DNA of 64,000 nt from NCBI RefSeq assembly GCF_900106565.1, contig NZ_FNNJ01000001.1, forward strand, positions 372,001 through 436,000, in the 5' to 3' direction. The translations under genes were made by a program, and so were the position numbers. The notes under the pieces are model-generated. The model worked only from the letters and a program-made list of their open reading frames with translations, was not told where the DNA came from and made no database searches. Each line of letters begins with the position of its first letter. Position 1 is the stretch's first letter. This stretch comes from Lutibacter oricola (lineage in GTDB: Bacteria; Bacteroidota; Bacteroidia; Flavobacteriales; Flavobacteriaceae). Of the stretch, positions 56,493 through 64,000 are shown piece after piece.

Positions 56493-59400
56493 TTATAAGT
56501 TTACTGATAAGCCAAATATTATTTTTCCAGGAATTGGATAAACTCCTCTGTCAATACCTTGACTTAAGTTATTTGTACTTCCTGCTTCAGGATCTAAACC
56601 TTTATATTTTGTAAATGTGAAATAATCTTCAAGTGATACAAAAAAGCGTAAACGATCTAGTCTCATTTTTTCAGTTAATTCTTTAGGGAAGTTATAACCA
56701 AATTGAATTTGTTTAATTCTCATATAAGAACCATCACCAACCATTAAATCACTTCTATATAATTCATCGCTAGTAACATCAGCTTTTGGGTAACTTGCGT
56801 TATCGCCTGGGGCTGTCCATCTATTGTCAAATAAGAAAGTAGGTTTGTTAGAGTAAATACGATCTGTTCTATTCCACATCATATAGATATCATTTCCGTG
56901 TGTACCTTGGAAATTCATGTTGAAATCAAAGTTTTTGTACCCTAAACTAATTTGTCCACCATATAATAAGTCTGGGTGAGGGTCTCCAATGTTTGTAATA
57001 TCATTAGGTGTAATATCTCCACTTCCATCAACATCAACAACAATTACTTCACCAGTTGCAGTATCTATTCCATTAGTTTTATAACCTCTAAAATACCAAA
57101 TTGGTTCACCTTCTTCGAAACGAGTTGTTCCGTCGAAACCTCTAACAGAAACTCCATCAATTGGAGAGTCAACAGCTAGTTCTGTTACTTCGTTTTTAAG
57201 TGTAGAAAGGTTTAAATTAACACTGTATCTAAAGTCTCCAACATTGTCGTTGTAACCAAGTTCAAATTCCCAACCTTTGTTGGTAACTGTACCACCATTA
57301 AAATTACCATATTCACGACCAACTGAAAGAGGAATTAAACTGTTTCCACTTACAATTAAATCTTTTGTTTTTTTATCGAAATAATCTGTAGAGAATTTTA
57401 ATTTTCCATCAAAAGCTCTTAAGTCTAAACCTAAATCTAATTGTTCTGAAGTTTCCCATGTTAAATCAGGGTTTGGAATCGAACCAGCTTCATAGCCAGG
57501 TAAGAAGCCACCATCTCCGTCAGGGATTTTTATACCTTCACTTACAAAAAATTGTAAATGCTCATTACCTAATAAGTTTTGGTCACTACCAACTTGCCCC
57601 CAAGAAGCTCTTAATTTTAAGTATCCTATTTTAGATTCGTTTTTCCAGAAATCTTCCTTTGAAATAACCCATCCTGTAGAAATAGAAGGGAATAAGCCTG
57701 CATCGTTCTTTGGAGAAAAAGCACTTGATTTATCGTAACGTAAAGTACCTTCTAACAAATATTTATCATTAAAATCATAAGAGAAACGTCCGAATAATGA
57801 AGTTTTTTTACGTTCAATAAAAGTACCACCAACTTGGTCTAAATCATCATTTTGAGTAAAATCGTGATACGCATAATTATCACCTTCTTTAGGCATTGGT
57901 CCAGAGAATAAATACCAGTTTGGAGATTGATATTTTTCGGCAGACATACCAGCTAACAGAGTGTAATTATGTTTGCCATAACTATCTTTATAGGTAGCAA
58001 AATTTTCCCATTGCCAAGATGTGTTTTTTGTAATATCGTCTTGTACAGTAGCTAAAGAATTTTGTCTTTCTGAAGAAACATAATAAACCGGGTTCCAATT
58101 GTTTTGTGTAGCGTAATTTACATCAAAACCAAATCTTGTAGTAATTACTAATTTTTCAATTGGTTTAATATTCGCAAAGAAAGTACCTAATATTTTGTCT
58201 GTTTTTGTATTTCTATTTTGAATAGATAACATAGCAACAGGATTAGCAATTTCACCAGTAACATATGCTGGTAAACCATAATATTGTCCGTTTTTATTGG
58301 TTAAAATAGTTTGTCCTGCATTAACTAAATTAGTAACATTACTTGGAACACCGTCGTATACAACAGGAGTTAAAGGATCCATTAAAATAGCATTATTTAA
58401 AATACCTCTATATTCATCATCTTCATCAATAACACTTCTATCCGTGTTAGAGTATGTTAGGTTGTTTCCAACTTCTAACCATTTTTTAATTTGGTGTTTA
58501 GAGTTTAAACGAGCAGTGTAACGTTTAAAATTGGCTTGACTTCCGCCAACAATACCATCTTGGTTTGTATAAGAAGCAGAAACTAAATAGGTAGATTTTT
58601 CATTTCCACCAGCAAAACTTAAATGATGTTTTTCCATCCAAGCATCTTCAAAAACTTCATCTAACCAATTTGTATTAATACCATTTGAAGCTATATCTTG
58701 AACGCCAGCTTCATTTAAATAAGTTCTGTATTGAGATTCATTCATTAATTCCATTTTGGTGCGCTCACTTTGAACACCAAATTGTGTGTTGTACGATATA
58801 ACAGGGTTTTCGTAATTTCTACCAGATTTAGTAGTTACAATTACAACTCCATTTGCACCTTCAGTACCATAAATTGCAGACGATGCTGCATCTTTTAATA
58901 CTTCAATAGATTCGATATCTCCAGATTCAATATTGTCAATACTATATGTTTTCATACCATCAACAATATAAATAGGATCAGAATTTCCGTTAGAACCAGT
59001 ACCTCTAATTCTAATTTTTGAAGCTGCACCTGGAGAACCCGAATTTGTTAATACAGAAATACCAGAAACTTTACCTTGCATTGCCTGTTCTACTCTGGTT
59101 GCAGCATTGTTTTGAATATCGGCAGATTTTATACTGGAAATAGCACCAGTAACTAAACTCTTCTTTTTAGTTCCGTAACCAACTACAACAACTTCTTCTA
59201 AAGAGTTTGCATCTTCAATAAGAATAATGTTTATAGTTGTTTTTCCATTAAGTGGAACTTCTTTTGAAGCATAGCCAACATAACTAATTTGTAATACAGC
59301 GTCTGACGGAACTCCGCTTAAAATGAAATTACCATCAAAATCTGTAGTGGTTCCATTTGTAGAACTTTTAACTAGAACGTTAGCTCCAGGTAAAGGACCA

Positions 59401-59501
59401 TTAGAATCGGATACAGTACCTTTTATTTCTTGGGCTTGAATGTTTGAGCACAGCAAAAGAAATAATAGTAATGAAATACCTTTTAAAAATTTAATTTTCA
59501 T
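56493..59501 (-). CDS. SusC/RagA family TonB-dependent outer-membrane transporter
   Basis: A 1002-residue outer-membrane transporter with a signal peptide ending NIQAQ. A carboxypeptidase regulatory-like domain comes first (about 26-105; GTVSDSNGPLPGANVLVK). The TonB-box/SusC signature EEVVVVGYGTKKKSLVTGA follows. The plug domain is at about 125-230 (IRIRGTGSNGNSDPIYIVDG, IESIEVLKDAASSAIYG), and then a 22-strand barrel that ends IIFGLSVNL. TonB opens it to import oligosaccharides delivered by SusD. It is the first gene of the susCD operon and divergent from the AraC regulator. Confidence 0.95.
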   Translation of the reverse strand: MKIKFLKGISLLLFLLLCSNIQAQEIKGTVSDSNGPLPGANVLVKSSTNGTTTDFDGNFILSGVPSDAVLQISYVGYASKEVPLNGKTTINIILIEDANSLEEVVVVGYGTKKKSLVTGAISSIKSADIQNNAATRVEQAMQGKVSGISVLTNSGSPGAASKIRIRGTGSNGNSDPIYIVDGMKTYSIDNIESGDIESIEVLKDAASSAIYGTEGANGVVIVTTKSGRNYENPVISYNTQFGVQSERTKMELMNESQYRTYLNEAGVQDIASNGINTNWLDEVFEDAWMEKHHLSFAGGNEKSTYLVSASYTNQDGIVGGSQANFKRYTARLNSKHQIKKWLEVGNNLTYSNTDRSVIDEDDEYRGILNNAILMDPLTPVVYDGVPSNVTNLVNAGQTILTNKNGQYYGLPAYVTGEIANPVAMLSIQNRNTKTDKILGTFFANIKPIEKLVITTRFGFDVNYATQNNWNPVYYVSSERQNSLATVQDDITKNTSWQWENFATYKDSYGKHNYTLLAGMSAEKYQSPNWYLFSGPMPKEGDNYAYHDFTQNDDLDQVGGTFIERKKTSLFGRFSYDFNDKYLLEGTLRYDKSSAFSPKNDAGLFPSISTGWVISKEDFWKNESKIGYLKLRASWGQVGSDQNLLGNEHLQFFVSEGIKIPDGDGGFLPGYEAGSIPNPDLTWETSEQLDLGLDLRAFDGKLKFSTDYFDKKTKDLIVSGNSLIPLSVGREYGNFNGGTVTNKGWEFELGYNDNVGDFRYSVNLNLSTLKNEVTELAVDSPIDGVSVRGFDGTTRFEEGEPIWYFRGYKTNGIDTATGEVIVVDVDGSGDITPNDITNIGDPHPDLLYGGQISLGYKNFDFNMNFQGTHGNDIYMMWNRTDRIYSNKPTFLFDNRWTAPGDNASYPKADVTSDELYRSDLMVGDGSYMRIKQIQFGYNFPKELTEKMRLDRLRFFVSLEDYFTFTKYKGLDPEAGSTNNLSQGIDRGVYPIPGKIIFGLSVNL

Positions 59502-59689
59502 AAAAAATGTTTTAAATTAATTGTTCTTTTTATACGGTTAACTTTAGTTTTGTTATTAATAATATATTATGAATTTAGCTGATTGTTAAATATTTATACT
59601 AATAACCTACACAAATTTAAGAGTTGTGTTAAGAGAATGTTAATTGATTTTTGTCATTTTTTTGTATATTTATTTCAAGTTTAATAATA

Positions 59690-60568
59690 ATGTTTATGAT
59701 AGTTAATGCTCACAGAGAAATTACCAGATTAATACCAGAGGATAGTTTCTTGGTTGAAGAAAGGATAAAAGATGATTTTGATTTTCCAATTCATTTCCAC
59801 CCTGCTTACGAGTTGAACTTTATTTACAAAGGTAAAGGAGTAAAAAGAATTATTGGCGATCATACCGATGTAATTGATGATTTAGAATTAGTTTTAGTTG
59901 GGCCAAGTATTGTACACGGTTGGACATTAAACGAGTGTACTTGTAAAGAAATTTACGAAATAACAATCCATATTCATAATGATTTATTGGGTGATAAAAT
60001 GTTATCACGTAGAATATTTAAACCTATAAAAGATATGTTTAGTAGGTCTAAACATGGAATTTTATTTTCTAGAGAAACTACCAATGCTTTAATGCCAAGG
60101 TTAATGGTACTGCCAAGAATACAGGGTATTAAGTATTATTTAGAATTTATTTCAATATTAAATGACTTGGCTGAATCTGAAGGACAAGTGCTACTTTCTA
60201 AGTCTAGTGTAGAGAAAGAAGATTTTCATGACAGTGATAAAATAAAAAAAGTATACGATTATATTCAGCAAAATTTTTCAAGAACAATAACTTTAGATGA
60301 AATTTCTAGTTTGGTAAATATGAGTCCGGTTTCTTTTAATAGATTTATTAAAAAACGAACAGGACAAACATTTATTCATTATTTAAACGCAACCAGAATT
60401 AGCTTTGCTTCGAGATGGTTATTAGAAACCGATTTAAGTATTGGTGAAATTTGTTTTAAATGTGGTTTTAATAGTGTTGCCAACTTTAATAGGTTGTTTA
60501 AAAAATCTAAAAGTTGTACTCCTAAAGAATTTAAAAACGAATTTGTAGGTATAAAACGAGTTTTATAA
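59690..60568 (+). CDS. AraC family transcriptional regulator
   Basis: A 292-residue regulator. The N-terminal cupin part (about 25-100) has FPIHFHPAYELNFIYKGKGVKRIIGD and LVGPSIVHGW, a sugar-sensing arm-like domain. The C-terminal HTH pair has TLDEISSLVNMSPVSFNRFIKKRTGQTF and IGEICFKCGFNSVANFNRLFKK. It is divergent from susC and next to the GH3 gene, so it most likely controls the locus in response to a sugar, in place of the hybrid two-component regulator common in Bacteroidota. Start codons at 59690 and 59696 are both possible; a TATATTTA -7-like box is just upstream. Confidence 0.9.
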   Translation: MFMIVNAHREITRLIPEDSFLVEERIKDDFDFPIHFHPAYELNFIYKGKGVKRIIGDHTDVIDDLELVLVGPSIVHGWTLNECTCKEIYEITIHIHNDLLGDKMLSRRIFKPIKDMFSRSKHGILFSRETTNALMPRLMVLPRIQGIKYYLEFISILNDLAESEGQVLLSKSSVEKEDFHDSDKIKKVYDYIQQNFSRTITLDEISSLVNMSPVSFNRFIKKRTGQTFIHYLNATRISFASRWLLETDLSIGEICFKCGFNSVANFNRLFKKSKSCTPKEFKNEFVGIKRVL

Positions 60569-60570
60569 AA

Positions 60571-60603
60571 AAAGGTCAATTCTAATTAGAATTGACCTTT
60601 TTT
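60571..60603. terminator. Bidirectional terminator between the AraC and GH3 genes
   Basis: A perfect 30-base palindrome, AAAGGTCAATTCTAA followed by its complement at 60571-60600, with T runs on both sides. Confidence 0.92.
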
Positions 60604-60610
60604 AAAATAC

Positions 60611-62896
60611 TTATCGGTTTAGTGTAAAATTTTCTTTAAGGTTTGTGTTAGAGCTACCACCAATAAATAAGGAGAATTCTCCTGGTTCGGCTTCCCATTT
60701 TTTGTTTGCAGAATAGAATTCTAATGTTTTTTCTGAAATAGTAAAACTAACTGATTTAGATTCGTTAGGTTTTAAATTAACCATTTTAAAATCTTTTAAC
60801 TCTTTAACAGGTCTTGTTGTGCTTGCAAACAAATCTCTAATGTATAATTGTACAATTTCTTTTCCTTCATATTTACCAGTATTTGTTAGTTTAACTGTTA
60901 CTTCAATTTTATTGTTTGAAGAGTTTATTTCTTTTGAAGATAATTTTACATCTGAATATTCAAAAGTTGTATAACTTAATCCGTAACCAAATTCGTATAG
61001 AGGTGTATTAGCTTCGTCTGTATAATGAGACCAAAAAACCAAATCACCATCTGGTTCAGGTCTACCAGTATTTTTATAATTATAGTATATTGGAACTTGA
61101 CCAACACTTCTAGGAAATGTCATTGGTAACTTTCCACTAGGATTATAATCTCCATATAAAACTTGAGCAATAGCATTTCCGCTTTCTGTACCTAAATGCC
61201 AGGCTTCAACAATAGCTGGTAAATTCTCATCTGCCCAATTAATTGTTAATGGTCTACCATTCATTAAAACCAATACAATGTTTTTATTTACTTTATAAAT
61301 TTCTTCTAATAATTCTTGTTGTAAACCAGGTAAATTTAGGTTAGTTCTGCTTCGAGCTTCACCAGATTGAAAACCATGTTCTCCCAAAACCATTATAACA
61401 ACGTCTTTATTTTTTGCTGAAGCAATTGCTTGTGAAAACCCTGTTTTATCGGTGTAATTAATTTTAACTTCATTAATAAAGTTAGGTGTTCCTTCAACTA
61501 GTTTTACACCTTTTGAATGTGTAATTTTATTTCCAGTATACGCATTTAAACCTTCAAGTAAAGAAACGGCAGAGTTATCTTCAGCTTTACCTCTCCAACT
61601 TCCTAAAGGGCTATGCTTGTCATTTGCCAATGGCCCAATAACAGCAATATTTAAGCCTTGTTTTTTTAGGGGAAGTAATTGATTTTCGTTTTTAAGAAGC
61701 ACAATAGACTTTTTTGCCATATCTAATACAGCTTCATGATTTTTTTTGCTACCCACTACACTTTTTTCTCGTTCAGTATCACAATATTTATAAGGATCTT
61801 CGAATAAACCTAATTCATATTTTACAGTTAAAATTCGTTTAACGGCATTATCAATTAATTCTTCTTTAACTTCTCCGTTTTTAACAAGAGTTTCAATATG
61901 ATTTACGTATAAGTAAGATTCCATATCCATATCTGAACCTGCATTTACAGCATATTTTGTAGCGGCCTCACCATCTTTTGCATAACCGTGCGAAACCATT
62001 TCTTTAATTGATGCCCAGTCTGAGATTACAAAACCTTTATAGTTCCATTTACCTTTTAAAATATCTCTTTGCAGCATTTTATTTCCGGTAGCTGGTATTC
62101 CGTTAAAATCGTTAAAAGCATTCATAAAAGTTTTAACATCTGCATCTGCAGCAGCTTTAAATGGAGGTAAAACTAAATTGTGTAAAAATGAATTACTCAT
62201 ATCTACACCATTATATTCTCTACCAGACTCTATAAAACCATAGCCTGCAAAATGTTTTGCACAAGCTGCAATTGAGTTTTTTGCAGATAAGTCTTTACCT
62301 TGAAAACCATTAATTCTTGCCTTTGCAATTAAGCTTCCTAAATACGGATCTTCACCAGCGCCTTCCATAACTCTTCCCCAACGGGCATCTCTAGAAATAT
62401 CTACCATTGGAGCAAATGTCCAATTGATACCAGATGCTGAAGCTTCTGACGCTGCTACTTTTGCTGAATTTTCAATAGCTTTTAGATCCCAACTAGCACT
62501 TTCTGCTAGCGGAATTGGACTTAAAGTTTTATATCCGTGGATTACATCAAAGCCAATTATTAAAGGAATTCCTAAACGTGTTTCTTCAACAACTATTTGC
62601 TGAATTTTTTTATTTTCTTCAGCACCAACAACGTTAAGCATAGAGCCAACCATTCCAGATTTTAAATGCTGATATTTTGCCTCGGCATTTCCTTCTTTTG
62701 GTGTTGGTCCAGTAACATCCCAAAAGCCATTGTACTGGTTCATTTGACCAATTTTTTCTTGCAATGTCATTATGTTTAGTAAAGAATCAACTTTTGTAGA
62801 AATAGTATCCATAGATGTTTCTTTATTGTTTTTTTTTGAACAGCTTACAAATATTGCTAAACAGAGTAGAATGAAGGTGATTTTTTTTAAAAGCAT
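60611..62896 (-). CDS. bglX: Glycoside hydrolase family 3 beta-glucosidase, lipoprotein
   Basis: A 761-residue GH3 enzyme with a lipobox (FVSC, Cys19), so it is anchored at a membrane outside the cytoplasm. The N-terminal TIM barrel has IPLIIGFDVIHGYKT, FAPMVDISRDARWGRVMEGAGEDPYL and CAKHFAGYG; the nucleophile is Asp293 in GFVISDWASI. The alpha/beta sandwich domain has VMVLGEHGFQSGEARSR, and the C-terminal fibronectin-like domain has VTVKLTNTGKYEGKEIVQLYI. It resembles BglX and should cut beta-glucosides from the non-reducing end. It has its own transcription unit, bounded by terminators, between the AraC and GH94 genes. Confidence 0.94.
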   Translation of the reverse strand: MLLKKITFILLCLAIFVSCSKKNNKETSMDTISTKVDSLLNIMTLQEKIGQMNQYNGFWDVTGPTPKEGNAEAKYQHLKSGMVGSMLNVVGAEENKKIQQIVVEETRLGIPLIIGFDVIHGYKTLSPIPLAESASWDLKAIENSAKVAASEASASGINWTFAPMVDISRDARWGRVMEGAGEDPYLGSLIAKARINGFQGKDLSAKNSIAACAKHFAGYGFIESGREYNGVDMSNSFLHNLVLPPFKAAADADVKTFMNAFNDFNGIPATGNKMLQRDILKGKWNYKGFVISDWASIKEMVSHGYAKDGEAATKYAVNAGSDMDMESYLYVNHIETLVKNGEVKEELIDNAVKRILTVKYELGLFEDPYKYCDTEREKSVVGSKKNHEAVLDMAKKSIVLLKNENQLLPLKKQGLNIAVIGPLANDKHSPLGSWRGKAEDNSAVSLLEGLNAYTGNKITHSKGVKLVEGTPNFINEVKINYTDKTGFSQAIASAKNKDVVIMVLGEHGFQSGEARSRTNLNLPGLQQELLEEIYKVNKNIVLVLMNGRPLTINWADENLPAIVEAWHLGTESGNAIAQVLYGDYNPSGKLPMTFPRSVGQVPIYYNYKNTGRPEPDGDLVFWSHYTDEANTPLYEFGYGLSYTTFEYSDVKLSSKEINSSNNKIEVTVKLTNTGKYEGKEIVQLYIRDLFASTTRPVKELKDFKMVNLKPNESKSVSFTISEKTLEFYSANKKWEAEPGEFSLFIGGSSNTNLKENFTLNR

Positions 62897-62969
62897 AATT
62901 GTTAAGTTATTTTAAAATTTGAAGATTGAGCAATTTTTTAGGTTTATTCGGTTTAATAATAATTTTAAA

Positions 62970-63007
62970 AAAAGGAGCTAGTTTTAAAAAAGTTTAGCTC
63001 CTTTTTT
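62970..63007. terminator. Terminator between GH94 and GH3
   Basis: AAAAGGAGCTA (62970-62980) and TAGCTCCTTTT (62995-63005) are complements with a 14-base loop, and the T run on the minus strand would end the GH94 transcript. Confidence 0.8.
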
Positions 63008-63026
63008 ACTTAAAACTTAATTAATA

Positions 63027-64000
63027 CTAACTCATTATTACGGTAATAACGTGTTCTTTATTTTTTGAAAGTATTGGAATTATGTTAGAGTCTATCTTTT
63101 CACCATTTACAATAATTTCTTTAATTCCTTTACTAACTTTATTTGGGTTTTTTACAGTTATATTGTAGGTAGCTCCTCTAAATTCTCTTGTAAATTTAAA
63201 TCCTTCCCAATGAGATGGAATACATGGGTTTATAGATAAACCATTATAATCTGGCTTTACACCTAAAATGTATTGAGTAATTGCATAAAAATTCCAAGAA
63301 GCTGTACCGGATAACCAAGAGTTTTTGGCTTCACCCGGTTTAAAAGCTTCTTTTCCTGCAATCATTTGGCAGTATACGTAGGGTTCTACTTTGTGTAATT
63401 CTGAAATTTCTTCTAAATAACTTGGTGTTATTTTGGAATAATAATCAAAAGCTTGATCGCCTCTTCCTATAATTGTTTCAGCAATCATTATCCAAGGATT
63501 GTTATGGCAAAATATACCACCGTTTTCTTTATAACCTGCGGGATATGTAGAGATTTCTCCATATTCTTCATAATATTTAGTAAAAGCAGGACTGTTTAAA
63601 ACAATACCAAATTCACAATCTAAATGTGTTTTTACTGAATCTAAAGATTTTTTTACCATGCCGTCTTCTAAACCAATTTCAGCTATAGAGCACCAACCTT
63701 GAGACTCAATAAATATTTTACCTTCTTCGTTTTCGTTTGAACCTACTTTTTTGCCATAATAGTCATATGCACGTAAATACCAATCTCCATCCCAGCCATA
63801 TTCTTTTACAGCTTCTATCATATTATCAACGTGAGTTTGAGCTTTTTTTGCTTCATCAGTTTTGCCAATAGTTTTACAAAGCTTTATAAATTCTTTTCCA
63901 TAAACTACAAAGAGCCCTGCAATCATTAAAGATTCTGCTGTTTTTCCTTTTTTGTTTCCTGTAGTTTGAAAAGATTCATTTGGATCGTTAGAGAAGCAAT
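63027..64000 (-). CDS. GH94 cellobiose phosphorylase-like enzyme, N-terminus cut by window edge
   Basis: An open frame from base 64000 to a stop at 63027, about 324 residues, forms the C-terminal part of a family GH94 phosphorylase. It reads [13 protein letters not shown], then [66 protein letters not shown] and [20 protein letters not shown]. These blocks match cellobiose phosphorylases closely. It phosphorolyses beta-1,4- or related glucobiose to glucose 1-phosphate and glucose, usually in the cytoplasm. An ATG at 63926 is internal. Most of the protein lies beyond the window, so exact specificity is open. Confidence 0.88.
   Translation of the reverse strand, partial: CFSNDPNESFQTTGNKKGKTAESLMIAGLFVVYGKEFIKLCKTIGKTDEAKKAQTHVDNMIEAVKEYGWDGDWYLRAYDYYGKKVGSNENEEGKIFIESQGWCSIAEIGLEDGMVKKSLDSVKTHLDCEFGIVLNSPAFTKYYEEYGEISTYPAGYKENGGIFCHNNPWIMIAETIIGRGDQAFDYYSKITPSYLEEISELHKVEPYVYCQMIAGKEAFKPGEAKNSWLSGTASWNFYAITQYILGVKPDYNGLSINPCIPSHWEGFKFTREFRGATYNITVKNPNKVSKGIKEIIVNGEKIDSNIIPILSKNKEHVITVIMS

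Overview
The window comes from a strongly AT-rich member of the Bacteroidota, most likely a marine Flavobacteriaceae. The grounds are gliding genes gldE and gldD beside ssb, a SusC/SusD pair, many lipoproteins with a Cys lipobox, almost no Shine-Dalgarno sequences, and repeated TAnnTTTG -7 promoter boxes a few bases upstream of start codons. No rRNA, tRNA, CRISPR array, transposase or prophage gene was recognised. Nearly all of it reads as core chromosome with a few accessory islands.

Region by region. 1-8 kb: a TraB/GumN protein cut by the window edge, an NtrY-like histidine kinase, enoyl-CoA hydratase, GNAT and HD proteins, a bacilliredoxin, a TerB-DnaJ protein, then a 319-base gap with two tandem promoter-like/terminator modules (possible small RNAs) and a metallophosphoesterase. 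8-15 kb: a type-2 isoleucyl-tRNA synthetase with an altered HIGH motif, a DksA-like protein, lspA, and a sulfatase with a DUF1566 lipoprotein. 15.2-20.7 kb: an arsenic island in one direction (arsR, a DUF6428 protein, a CxxC thioredoxin-like protein, arsenate reductase, ACR3 efflux, an ArsP-type permease, ArsF- and ArsG-like proteins and a 41-residue membrane peptide), with REP-like repeats in its gaps. 20.7-40.7 kb: housekeeping (PLP decarboxylase, uvrC, patatin autotransporter, RNase G, HU, a 30-residue ribosomal-type protein, mutY, ssb, gldE, gldD, ctaA, two small lipoproteins, a DMT transporter, an M16 peptidase pair, rplU-rpmA, waaA).

40.7-54.2 kb: two YeeE/YedE-type sulfur transporter genes lie between two Crp/Fnr paralogues. 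A molybdenum cofactor locus follows (moaA, moeA, moaC, a MobB-like/MobA fusion, a DUF1835 gene, moeB), running directly into a membrane-anchored MutS-like ATPase and a hybrid sensor kinase; moaE and moaD lie just beyond on the other strand. 54.2-64 kb: a CpeT-like lipoprotein, then a polysaccharide utilisation locus with SusD, SusC, a divergent AraC regulator, a GH3 beta-glucosidase and a GH94 cellobiose-phosphorylase-like enzyme cut by the window end. This locus would import beta-linked gluco-oligosaccharides through SusCD and split them by hydrolysis (GH3) and phosphorolysis (GH94).

Nothing here is clearly a new defence or mobile system. The most unusual points are the GxHH synthetase motif, the tandem small-RNA-like modules, the Cys-rich tails in the arsenic island, the Cys-containing/Cys-less Crp pair around the sulfur transporter, and the MutS-like ATPase placed at the end of the molybdenum cofactor operon.
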